From Chitinophagaceae bacterium UBA4412 (lineage in GTDB: Bacteria; Bacteroidota; Bacteroidia; Chitinophagales; Chitinophagaceae): DNA of 12,460 nt. Location: positions 1 to 12,460 of the forward strand of contig DGQO01000241.1 of the NCBI GenBank assembly GCA_002400445.1. Direction: 5' to 3'. Shown in pieces: positions 1 to 7,099 of the stretch (position 1 is its first letter; every line of letters starts with the position of its first letter). The translations under genes and the position numbers were made by a program. The notes under the pieces are model-generated. The model was not told the DNA's origin. It saw only the letters and a program-made list of their open reading frames with translations, and made no database searches.

Positions 1-20
1 TTTGTCATAGCATTTGTTTA

Positions 21-49
21 AAAAGAAAATCCGGGCAGTCGCCCGGATT
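21..49 (-). terminator. Rho-independent terminator of the alpha-oxoamine synthase gene
   Basis: Positions 28-36 and 41-49 form a 9-bp, mostly G+C stem with a 4-nt loop (37-40). Read on the minus strand, the hairpin is followed by a T-rich run (complement of 21-30). It begins 21 bases after the stop codon of the minus-strand gene ending at 71, as expected for an intrinsic terminator. Confidence 0.85.
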
Positions 50-70
50 GCCTGATAAGCGTTTAAAAAT

Positions 71-1321
71 TTATGCTTCTGCCATGTCTGGAATATCGGC
101 AGCTTTATAAGCTCCGGCATCCAGTTTTTTCTTGGTCTCTTCAAAAGCTTTCAAAGTTTCATCCACATCTTCAAAACTGTGTGCCGATGTAGGAATGATA
201 CGATAAATGATATCTCCTTTTGGAATAACGGGATACACTACAATGCTGCAAAAAATGCGATAATTTTCCCGCAGGTCCATCACCATCTGTGTAGCTTCCG
301 GTACATCACCTTTCATGTAAATAGGGGTAACAGGAGAGTTGGTATTTCCAATATCAAAACCACGCTCTCTAAGGCCAGCCTGCAGCCGTTGAACATTTGC
401 CCATAATTTTTCCCGCAGCTCCGGCATAGTAAGCAGCATCTCCATGCGCTTTAGCATTCCTTCTACAATAATCAGCGGCAGACTTTTAGCAAAAATCTGG
501 GAGCGCACATTATAGCGCAGATAGTTTAATACTTTTTTGTCGCCGGCAATAAAAGCACCAATGCTGCCCATGCTCTTTACAAAAGTGGAGAAATAGAGAT
601 CTACTTCTTTTTGGCAATCTTGCGCTTCGTCTGCGCCGGCGCCTGTGGGGCCCATATAGCCAAAGCCATGTGCATCATCAATGAGCAGGCGGAATTCGTA
701 TTTCTTTTTTAGTGCACAAATTTGTTTCAAAATACCCTGCTCTCCATCCATACCGAATACGCCTTCAGTGATTACAAGAATACCACCACCGTTTTTCTGA
801 GCAAGCTCGGCAGCTCTTTGCAATTGTTTTTCACAATCGGCAATATCATTGTGTTTAAAAGCATAACGATGGCCCATGTGCAGGCGTACACCATCTACAA
901 TGCAGGCATGACTCTCGGCATCATACACAATAACATCCCTCCGGTTTACCAATGCATCAATACAACTCATAATACCCTGGTAGCCAAAATTGAGTAGCAT
1001 GGCATCTTCCCGGTTTACAAATGTGCTGATCACTTTTTCAAGTTCGTCATGCTTGGCGGTGTTGCCGCTCATCATCCTGGATCCCATAGGGTTGCCCATA
1101 CCGTAAGCTGCGGCTGCTTCTGCATCTATCTTGCGCACTTCCGGGTGGTTTACTAATCCGAGGTAGTTATTTAAACTCCAAACAATCATTTCCTTTCCCC
1201 GGAAACTCATGCGGGGTCCAAGTTCTCCTTCCAACTTTGGAAAGGCAAAATATCCATGCGCTCTTTCCATATGCTGCCCTAGAGGGCCGCCATCTTTCAC
1301 CAGTTTTTCAAATACGTCCAT
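71..1321 (-). CDS. Alpha-oxoamine synthase family PLP enzyme (serine palmitoyltransferase / KBL-like)
   Basis: A fold-type I pyridoxal-phosphate enzyme that condenses an amino acid with an acyl-CoA and releases CO2. The family includes serine palmitoyltransferase, glycine C-acetyltransferase (KBL) and 8-amino-7-oxononanoate synthase. Numbered from the start chosen here (416 aa), visible motifs are SLNNYLGL (49-56), ESHAC with the ring-stacking His138, TEGVFGMDG (185-193), DDAHGFG with Asp215 for the PLP nitrogen, and TFVKSMGSIG with the probable Schiff-base Lys249. Close relatives, as I remember them, are about 415-420 aa and begin M-D-(V/I/L)-F-E-K, which supports the start at 1321. The frame stays open upstream to ATGs at 1381 (436 aa) and 1498 (475 aa). 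A -7 element at 1442-1449 would place the transcript start inside the longest version. In Bacteroidota such enzymes are often tied to sphingolipid synthesis, but the sequence alone does not fix the substrate. There is no operon partner; the gene diverges from the phosphatase at 1533. Confidence 0.85.
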   Translation of the reverse strand: MDVFEKLVKDGGPLGQHMERAHGYFAFPKLEGELGPRMSFRGKEMIVWSLNNYLGLVNHPEVRKIDAEAAAAYGMGNPMGSRMMSGNTAKHDELEKVISTFVNREDAMLLNFGYQGIMSCIDALVNRRDVIVYDAESHACIVDGVRLHMGHRYAFKHNDIADCEKQLQRAAELAQKNGGGILVITEGVFGMDGEQGILKQICALKKKYEFRLLIDDAHGFGYMGPTGAGADEAQDCQKEVDLYFSTFVKSMGSIGAFIAGDKKVLNYLRYNVRSQIFAKSLPLIIVEGMLKRMEMLLTMPELREKLWANVQRLQAGLRERGFDIGNTNSPVTPIYMKGDVPEATQMVMDLRENYRIFCSIVVYPVIPKGDIIYRIIPTSAHSFEDVDETLKAFEETKKKLDAGAYKAADIPDMAEA

Positions 1322-1441
1322 TGTATAATTGATTTTTTGATTTGGCACCGGGATTTTTGGAATTTCTGCCGCTCTATACATAGCCTTTGAAAAAGGGGAG
1401 CCGATGTGACAAATGATGCCGGGATACCCGATAAATTCCTG

Positions 1442-1449
1442 CAAAATTA
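1442..1449 (-). promoter_or_regulatory. Bacteroidota -7 element, TAATTTTG, for the alpha-oxoamine synthase gene
   Basis: On the minus strand this reads TAATTTTG and is followed by CA. It matches the Bacteroidota primary-sigma -7 consensus TAnnTTTG. I see no convincing -33 TTTG at the usual 19-21 bp spacing. Transcription from here would leave roughly 110 nt of leader before the ATG at 1321. Confidence 0.45.
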
Positions 1450-1509
1450 AGGTTTTATGCGGGAATTCCTGAGCCGAGATAAGCAATGAAAGCGCCATGG
1501 GTTAAAACT

Positions 1510-1517
1510 TATATTTG
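1510..1517 (+). promoter_or_regulatory. Bacteroidota -7 element, TATATTTG, for the pafA-like gene
   Basis: TATATTTG followed by CA matches TAnnTTTG exactly. It lies 15 bases before the ATG at 1533, so the transcript would have a very short leader. There is no Shine-Dalgarno sequence, only an A-rich stretch. No -33 TTTG is evident at the expected spacing. Confidence 0.5.
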
Positions 1518-1532
1518 CAAAAAAGTTGAATT

Positions 1533-3182
1533 ATGCAAAAAACGATTCTCGCTTTCTTCCTCGGTTTTTTTCTTTCAGCACCTGCTGTTCATGCACAGGC
1601 CGCCCGGATTAAAGCGCCTCTAAGCTCCAGCCAGCCCAAACTTGTGGTGGGTGTTGTCATCGATCAAATGCGCTGGGATTATCTCTATAAATTTCAAAAA
1701 AATTATAGCAGCGGAGGCTTTCGGCGCTTGCTGGGGGAGGGTTACAGTTTTGACAATACTTTAATACCTTATACACCAACCTACACAGCGGCAGGCCACA
1801 CTTGTATTTATACAGGCAGTGTACCCGCTGTGCATGGCATTATGGGCAATAACTGGTTTGATCGCAGCCAGAATAAAAATGTTTATTGTGCAGAAGATGA
1901 AACGGTGAATACCGTGGGCAGCACCTCTTCTGCAGGTAAAATGAGCCCGAGAAATATGTGGTCTACAACGATTACGGATGAGTTGCGATTGAGCAACAAT
2001 TTCCAAAGTAAAGTAATTGGGATTGCCCTTAAAGACAGGGGAGCCATCTTGCCGGCCGGTCATAGTGCCAATGCTGCCTATTGGTTTGATGATGCAACGG
2101 GAAACATGATTACCAGCACATATTATATGCAGGACTTGCCAGCCTGGGCAAAGCGTTTTAATGATAAAAAATTGCCGGCAAAGTACATGAGCCAGGACTG
2201 GAATACGCTTTATGAAAAAAGCCGTTACACGCTGAGCACAGCCGACGATAAGCCTTATGAGAATAATATATCCGGAGAATCTTCGCCTACCTTTCCGCAC
2301 CGGCTCTCTGCAATCACAAAAAATCCTAATGGGGCTTTTCGCACCACGCCGGGTGCAAGTAGCTTCACTTTTGACTTTGCAAAAGCAGCCGTAGAAGCAG
2401 AAAAATTGGGTAGCGGAGCCTTTACCGATTTTCTTACCGTGAGCATTTCCTCTACAGATTATATTGGTCACACTTTTGGGCCTAATTCCATTGAAGCAGA
2501 AGATGCTTATTATCGCCTGGATAAAGACATCGCAGATTTTTTACAATACCTGGATGGCACATTGGGCAAAGGAAATTATTTGCTGTTTCTCACGGCTGAT
2601 CATGGTGTGGCGCACGTGCCTGCATTTTTAGCCGAACATAATATACCCGGCGGCACTTTTGATGATGGAGCCATCATGCGGGAAATAAACGAAGCTATAA
2701 AAAATGATTTCGGTATTCCAAACGTGTTGCAAAACGGGCAGAATTACCAGTTTTATATTAACAGGAAGGCCGTGAGCGCCAGTAACAAAAGCATGGCGGA
2801 GATAAAACGCAGCATCATCAGCATGCTCATGGAGAAGCCTTTTATTGTAAATGCTTTTGAAACTGATAAAATCTCCACGGTTACCCTGCCACAGCCACAG
2901 CGGGAGATGATGACCAATGGTTATAATCCTGTGCGCAGCGGAGATATTATGTTTACCGTGAAACCCGGGTATTTTGATGGAGGAGAAAAAGGTACTACAC
3001 ATGGTTTATGGAATCCATATGATGCCCATATTCCAAATGTGTGGTTTGGCTGGGGCATTAAACACGGCAATACTTACCGGGAAACTTATATGACAGATAT
3101 TGCGCCTACGGTAGCCGCATTACTCAATATTCAAATGCCGAATGGAAATGTAGGGAAGGCGCTTTTAGAAGTGCTGCCTTAA
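1533..3182 (+). CDS. pafA: PafA-type alkaline phosphatase (phosphate-irrepressible, secreted)
   Basis: A phosphomonoesterase of the alkaline phosphatase superfamily, expected in the periplasm or exported, releasing phosphate from organic esters. The 549 aa match the length of Elizabethkingia PafA (about 546). Residues 1-22 form a signal peptide: a short basic start, a hydrophobic FFLGFFLSAP core and a VHAQA cleavage region. The PafA active site can be placed almost position for position: metal ligand Asp44 in VIDQMRWDY, nucleophile Thr85 in PTYTAAGHT, Asn106 in GIMGNNWF, Lys167/Arg169 in ALKDRG, Asp309 and His313 in STDYIGH, Asp356-His357 in TADHG, and His490 in GTTHGLW. The Thr nucleophile and the Lys/Arg pair distinguish PafA from classical Ser-nucleophile PhoA. 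It is a single-gene unit ended by the hairpin at 3202-3241. A specialised phosphodiesterase relative is less likely because the monoesterase residues Asn, Lys and Arg are all present. Confidence 0.92.
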   Translation: MQKTILAFFLGFFLSAPAVHAQAARIKAPLSSSQPKLVVGVVIDQMRWDYLYKFQKNYSSGGFRRLLGEGYSFDNTLIPYTPTYTAAGHTCIYTGSVPAVHGIMGNNWFDRSQNKNVYCAEDETVNTVGSTSSAGKMSPRNMWSTTITDELRLSNNFQSKVIGIALKDRGAILPAGHSANAAYWFDDATGNMITSTYYMQDLPAWAKRFNDKKLPAKYMSQDWNTLYEKSRYTLSTADDKPYENNISGESSPTFPHRLSAITKNPNGAFRTTPGASSFTFDFAKAAVEAEKLGSGAFTDFLTVSISSTDYIGHTFGPNSIEAEDAYYRLDKDIADFLQYLDGTLGKGNYLLFLTADHGVAHVPAFLAEHNIPGGTFDDGAIMREINEAIKNDFGIPNVLQNGQNYQFYINRKAVSASNKSMAEIKRSIISMLMEKPFIVNAFETDKISTVTLPQPQREMMTNGYNPVRSGDIMFTVKPGYFDGGEKGTTHGLWNPYDAHIPNVWFGWGIKHGNTYRETYMTDIAPTVAALLNIQMPNGNVGKALLEVLP

Positions 3183-3201
3183 AATTTGAAGGCAAACGGA
3201 A

Positions 3202-3241
3202 AACAAAAAAGCTTTAGCGTAATGGCTAAAGCTTTTTTGTT
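3202..3241. terminator. Bidirectional terminator between pafA and tRNA-Gln
   Basis: Positions 3202-3218 and 3225-3241 are perfect inverted complements: a 17-bp stem with a 6-nt loop. The stem carries six A on the left and six T on the right, so both strands present a G+C-containing stem ending in a U tract. It lies 20 bases after the pafA stop codon. On the other strand it starts at the last two bases of tRNA-Gln, so it can end transcription in both directions. Confidence 0.85.
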
Positions 3242-3310
3242 GGGTTACCAGGTTTCGAACCTAGACTGACAGAATCAAAATCTGTAGTGCTACCGTTACA
3301 CCATAACCCA
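3240..3310 (-). tRNA. tRNA-Gln, anticodon TTG
   Basis: The minus strand folds as a complete cloverleaf of 71 nt without CCA. The 7-bp acceptor stem is TGGGTTA/TAACCCA with discriminator A at 3240. A D-arm contains AACGGTAGCAC. The anticodon arm is CAGA/TCTG around the 7-nt loop TTTTGAT, giving TTG. The T-arm carries GGTTCGAAACC. The U1-A72 pair is a known identity feature of glutamine tRNAs. CCA is not encoded, as is common in this phylum. The transcript must be processed from a precursor whose terminator hairpin begins at the acceptor end. Confidence 0.96.
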
Positions 3311-3333
3311 ATCTTTCTTTTGATAAAGGAGTG

Positions 3334-3365
3334 CAAAAATAGGGTTTGTAAAAAAACGTTCCAAA
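3334..3365 (-). promoter_or_regulatory. Bacteroidota promoter of tRNA-Gln: TTTG-N20-TATTTTTG
   Basis: On the minus strand TTTG (3365-3362) is followed by exactly 20 bases and then TATTTTTG (3341-3334). This matches the Bacteroidota primary-sigma consensus TTTG-N19-21-TAnnTTTG in both elements and in spacing. The tRNA begins 23 bases downstream, at 3310. It is the best complete promoter in the window. Confidence 0.75.
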
Positions 3366-3373
3366 AGTTTTTT
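3351..3373 (-). terminator. Weak A/T-rich hairpin downstream of cphA
   Basis: Positions 3351-3357 and 3367-3373 can pair as a 7-bp stem (six A-T pairs and one C-G) around a 9-nt loop, with further T on the minus strand. It is the only hairpin found between the cphA stop codon and the tRNA. It overlaps the -33 element of the tRNA promoter. The stem is weak and may not function. Confidence 0.25.
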
Positions 3374-3394
3374 ATTACATTTTTTGAGACGCCT

Positions 3395-6034
3395 TTAAAT
3401 AGGTTTTAATAATGCTGTTTCATTGTCTTCCCTGGCTTTGAGTTCCTTTATTTTATTTAAAGCGCCAGTGACCACATCGCACATAATCACATATAGGGCT
3501 CCTTCCTGGGGATTAGCATAGATATACTCTAATGCTGCTTCTTCACTGGGGATGACCATGGTAGGCATTTCAGGATGCTGCTCTTGTATTCCTTCCTGCA
3601 ATAATCCTATGATTTCTTCCGGGGTGCGGCCTCTAAGATTTTTATCGCAGCGGATGATGATTTCATCAAAATAAGCTGCAGACAAGGCTCCAAATTCCCG
3701 AATATCTTCATCTCTCCGGTCTCCGGTGCCACTAATGAGGCCTATCTTCTTTGGATAATCCAGTTTACCCGTAAAATCTCCCAGCAAGCGAAGGCCATGT
3801 GGATTATGCGCAAAATCTGCAAGAATGGTAAAATGTTTAAAGTAGAAGAAATTAAGCCTGCCCGGGGTTTGTGTAGATGAAGGCACGAAACTCATGAGTG
3901 CACTACGAATATCTTCTATGCTGATATCCCGGTAAAGATAGGCAGCCATTACTGCAGGCAGGCAATTAGAAATGTTGTGCAATGCCTTGCCTTCAAAGGT
4001 GATGGGCACTTCCTTCACATTAACCACACGTATTTTCCAGGTGCCTTTTAAGATGCTGATATAATTATTTTCGTACACCACGGCCAGTCCGCCATTTTTG
4101 CAATGCTTTTGTATGCGGCTGTTTGTTTCATCCATACTAAAGAGCGCCACATTGCAATCCAGGCCTTTACGCATGGCATATACCAGGTCATCGTCTGCGT
4201 TGAGTACAGCATATCCGTGTTTAAAAACTGTTTCCGGAACAACAGCTTTTAATTTGGCCATTTGTTCCAGGTTATTAATGCCACCCAGGCCCATATGATC
4301 TTCGGCCACATTCGTTACAATGGCTACATCGCAATGCTGAAAAGCAAGTCCATTTTTTAATATTCCGCCACGGGCGCATTCCAGTACCGCAAAATCTACG
4401 GTGGGATCTTTTAAAACAAATTGGGAACTGATTGGCCCGGTGCAGTCGCCCCGCATCATCAATTGGTTTTGGATATACACGCCATCGCTTGTGGTGTACC
4501 CCACTTTTTTTCCTGCGCTTTTTGCAATATGGGCAGTTATTCTTGTAGTAGTTGTTTTACCATTGGTACCCGTAATGGCAATGATGGGAATACGACCGGC
4601 AGTTCCTTTCGGAAAAAGCATATCCACTACCGGTTCTGCCACGTTTCGGGCAAGACCTTCGGAAGGCTCGATATGCATCCGGAAACCCGGTGCAGCATTC
4701 ACTTCCAGGATAGCGCCGCGGTTTTCACTCACTGATGTGCGCAGGTCTTGCGCCATGATGTCTATTCCACAAATATCTAAACCCACAATGCGGGCTATGC
4801 GCTCGCACATGAAAACGTTTTCCGGGTGCACCTCATCAGTAACATCTGTGCTGGTGCCGCCGGTAGAGAGATTTGCCGTGGGTTTAAGCAGAACCAATTC
4901 GCCTTGTGCAGGCACGGTGCTTAGTGTATAACCTTTTTCGTCGAGCATTTTTTGGGTAAACTGGTCAATGGTAATTTGTGTCAAAACTTTTTCATGACCA
5001 TAGCCCCGGCGAGGATCGGCATTTGTGATATCCACCAGTTCTTGAATGCTGCTCGAGCCATCGCCGGTAACGGCAGCGGGGGTACGAAGCGCTGCTGCTA
5101 CAAACTTATAATTGATAACCAGTACCCGAAAATCGAAGCCTGTAATAAATCTTTCCACAATGCTACTGCGCCCATAATATTGTGCCGCCTCAAAAGCTGC
5201 CACTGCCTGTGGCCAGGTGGTAATGTTCGTCGTATTTCCTTTGCCATGGTTTCCGTCAATTGGTTTAATGACTAACGGGTATCCAAATCTTTCTACGGCA
5301 GCTTCAAGAGCTTCCAGGGTGCGCACCACGGTACCTCTTGGTACCGGAATTTCTGCAGCTTCCAGCAAGGCCTTCGTCTCCTCTTTATTACAGGCAATGT
5401 CTACCGCAATATTGCTGGTGGTGCTGGCAATGGTAGCCCGGATGCGTTTTTGATGTACGCCATAGCCCAGTTGAACCAATGAATGTTTATTCAGCCGTAT
5501 AAACGGAATATTTCTTTTGGCAGCTTCTTCTACAATGCAGCCAGTACTTGGGCCCAGCCGGGTATCCTCTCTTATTTCTTTTAGACGCATAATGTCTTCT
5601 GCCATCTCATATGGCTGGCCGTCTGCCAGGGCCTGTGCGATAGCTACGGCGGCTTTTGCCGCATATACCCCCGCATCTTCTTCCAGGTAGCTAAAGCACA
5701 CATAATATTCACCGTCTTTGCCGGTGCCACGTGTACGACCAAAGCCCGTATCCATTCCGGCAAGCGTCTGTAGTTCTAAAGCGATATGTTCTATTACATG
5801 CCCCATCCAGGTACCTTCTCTTACCCGCATAAAAAAACCACCTTCTACGCTTTCGCTGCAGCGGTGCTCATACATGGTGGGAAACATTTCTTCAAGCCGT
5901 TCTGCAAATCCTTCAATTTTGTTCGTAGGTCGTTGCTCCATATCCTCCAGGTCCAGTTTCATCTGGATGAGTTTATAACGGCGCACACTCCAATAATTGG
6001 GGCCTCTCAGCACTTTTATTTCTACAATTTTCAT
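3395..6034 (-). CDS. cphA: Cyanophycin synthetase (CphA1 type)
   Basis: A cytoplasmic enzyme that builds cyanophycin, adding Asp to the backbone and then Arg to each Asp side chain, with one ATP per step. The 879 aa carry the full three-part architecture. The N domain (about 1-160) begins MKIVEIKVLRGPNYWS and holds an HVIEH motif at 79-83. The ATP-grasp domain (about 161-475) includes GPSTGCIVEEAAKRNIP, KPIDGNHGKG (257-266) and LEVNAAPGFRMH (443-454). The Mur-ligase-like domain (about 480-879) has the P-loop GTNGKTTTTR (489-498), NVAEDHMG, PGRLN (724-728), DFAHNPHG (740-747) and SGTGDRRDED. Both nucleotide-binding sites are intact, which argues against CphA2 and against a stand-alone Mur ligase. 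The start at 6034 gives the family's usual N terminus. The gene diverges from cphB, the degrading enzyme, with about 150 bp between the two starts. I found no clear TAnnTTTG element for cphA. No truncation or frameshift is visible. Confidence 0.97.
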   Translation of the reverse strand: MKIVEIKVLRGPNYWSVRRYKLIQMKLDLEDMEQRPTNKIEGFAERLEEMFPTMYEHRCSESVEGGFFMRVREGTWMGHVIEHIALELQTLAGMDTGFGRTRGTGKDGEYYVCFSYLEEDAGVYAAKAAVAIAQALADGQPYEMAEDIMRLKEIREDTRLGPSTGCIVEEAAKRNIPFIRLNKHSLVQLGYGVHQKRIRATIASTTSNIAVDIACNKEETKALLEAAEIPVPRGTVVRTLEALEAAVERFGYPLVIKPIDGNHGKGNTTNITTWPQAVAAFEAAQYYGRSSIVERFITGFDFRVLVINYKFVAAALRTPAAVTGDGSSSIQELVDITNADPRRGYGHEKVLTQITIDQFTQKMLDEKGYTLSTVPAQGELVLLKPTANLSTGGTSTDVTDEVHPENVFMCERIARIVGLDICGIDIMAQDLRTSVSENRGAILEVNAAPGFRMHIEPSEGLARNVAEPVVDMLFPKGTAGRIPIIAITGTNGKTTTTRITAHIAKSAGKKVGYTTSDGVYIQNQLMMRGDCTGPISSQFVLKDPTVDFAVLECARGGILKNGLAFQHCDVAIVTNVAEDHMGLGGINNLEQMAKLKAVVPETVFKHGYAVLNADDDLVYAMRKGLDCNVALFSMDETNSRIQKHCKNGGLAVVYENNYISILKGTWKIRVVNVKEVPITFEGKALHNISNCLPAVMAAYLYRDISIEDIRSALMSFVPSSTQTPGRLNFFYFKHFTILADFAHNPHGLRLLGDFTGKLDYPKKIGLISGTGDRRDEDIREFGALSAAYFDEIIIRCDKNLRGRTPEEIIGLLQEGIQEQHPEMPTMVIPSEEAALEYIYANPQEGALYVIMCDVVTGALNKIKELKAREDNETALLKPI

Positions 6035-6111
6035 AAATAAGCTGCGTTGGTATTAAATGGTTGAGAAAGAAAATTAGTTAAATACGGTTGGTTTACAAAA
6101 AAGATCCGGCC

Positions 6112-6136
6112 AGCCGTAACAGAGTTAGCGACGGCT
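6112..6136. repeat. Interrupted inverted repeat between cphA and cphB (possible operator)
   Basis: AGCCGTAAC at 6112-6120 has its reverse complement GTTA...CGGCT at 6124-6136, split by a 4-base insertion (6128-6131) and separated by a 3-nt loop. It ends 15 bases before the cphB -7 element and so overlaps where a -33 element or transcription-factor site would sit. Whether it acts as an operator or is chance is undetermined. Confidence 0.35.
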
Positions 6137-6151
6137 TTATACTCATTTCCC

Positions 6152-6159
6152 TAAATTTG
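6152..6159 (+). promoter_or_regulatory. Bacteroidota -7 element, TAAATTTG, for cphB
   Basis: TAAATTTG matches TAnnTTTG exactly and lies 21 bases upstream of the ATG at 6181. No -33 TTTG is seen at 19-21 bp, so the promoter may depend on an activator. The position supports translation starting at 6181 and not at the upstream in-frame ATG at 6088, which would lie outside this transcript. Confidence 0.5.
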
Positions 6160-6180
6160 TTCAACTTCAAAAAGGTATTC

Positions 6181-7077
6181 ATGCAATTTGCAAAAGGAAA
6201 ATTATTAGCGATAGGTGGGGCAGAGGACAAGGGGACAGACCTTGAAAAAGGTGAAATCTTAAGAAGTAATCTCAATTTTTTTGATCGTGGAATTTTACGG
6301 CGTATCGCCCAGGAAGCCGGGGGGAATATGGCCAGGATTGAAGTGATTACTACGGCAAGTATGATCCCGTATGAAGTGGGAGACAATTACCTGGATGCTT
6401 TTGGCAAAATTGGCTGTACGAATGTAGGTGTGATGCATATTAGAAACAGGGCCGATGTATTGGAGGAAGACTATATCAGCCGCATTAGCCAGGCTGACGC
6501 CATTATGTTTAGCGGCGGAAATCAATTACGCCTGTCCAGTATTTTTGGTGGCACACATTTTCTCGAAATTTTGCTCGATCGCCTGGCCAACGAAGAAGAT
6601 TTTATAATTGCCGGCACCAGTGCAGGAGCTATGGCCATGAGCAACACGATGATTTATGAAGGCAATGCTACAAGGGCACATTTAAAAGGCGAAGTGAAAA
6701 TTACTACCGGCCTGGGTTTTATGGATGATGTCATTTTTGATTCCCATTTTGAAAAACGTGGCCGTTTTGGCCGACTGGCACAAGCCGTGGCTGCAAATCC
6801 TTCCTGTATTGGTATTGGCCTGGGAGAAGATACGGGCATGCTCATTACCGGGAGTAATAAAATGGAAGCAATTGGTAGTGGCCTTGTTATTATCGTAGAC
6901 GGACATGAAATAAGGCATTCCAATATTGCCGATATTCCTGAAGGTAACCCCATCAGCATTGAAAACCTCAAAGTGCATTTTTGTGAAAAAGGCAATGGCT
7001 ACCTGGTAAATGAACGCCAGTTTATACCAGAGGTATCCGAAGGTGCTGTTATAAAGAAGCAAGTAGATGTAGAATAG
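6181..7077 (+). CDS. cphB: Cyanophycinase
   Basis: A serine exopeptidase of family S51 that cleaves cyanophycin into beta-Asp-Arg dipeptides. From the start at 6181 it is 298 aa. The catalytic triad of Synechocystis CphB (Ser132, His174, Glu201) maps with identical spacing to Ser147 in GTSAGAMAMS, His189 in FDSHFEKRGRFGRL and Glu216 in GIGLGEDTG. The N-terminal KGKLLAIGGAEDKG is also typical of the family. The frame is open back to 6088, but the extra 31 residues look non-coding and precede the -7 element at 6152, so 6181 is preferred. No signal peptide is present, which points to intracellular mobilisation of a store; secreted CphE-type enzymes act outside the cell. It is divergent from cphA and converges with tyrS, leaving 22 bp between the stop codons and no hairpin that I can see. 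A related S51 peptidase such as PepE is unlikely given the residue match and the cphA neighbour. Confidence 0.95.
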   Translation: MQFAKGKLLAIGGAEDKGTDLEKGEILRSNLNFFDRGILRRIAQEAGGNMARIEVITTASMIPYEVGDNYLDAFGKIGCTNVGVMHIRNRADVLEEDYISRISQADAIMFSGGNQLRLSSIFGGTHFLEILLDRLANEEDFIIAGTSAGAMAMSNTMIYEGNATRAHLKGEVKITTGLGFMDDVIFDSHFEKRGRFGRLAQAVAANPSCIGIGLGEDTGMLITGSNKMEAIGSGLVIIVDGHEIRHSNIADIPEGNPISIENLKVHFCEKGNGYLVNERQFIPEVSEGAVIKKQVDVE

Positions 7078-7099
7078 CAATTGATTTTTGCTGGCTCAT

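Noticed and set aside
1761..2471. 236-codon open frame on the minus strand
   Set aside because: It is antisense to pafA, rich in Cys, His and Arg as is typical of shadow frames, with no promoter or domain.
4401..4931. 176-codon open frame on the plus strand
   Set aside because: It lies antisense within cphA and has no recognisable domain or start signals.
6088..6180. In-frame N-terminal extension of cphB
   Set aside because: The extra residues do not match the cyanophycinase N terminus and lie upstream of the -7 element at 6152; the ATG at 6181 gives the standard family start.
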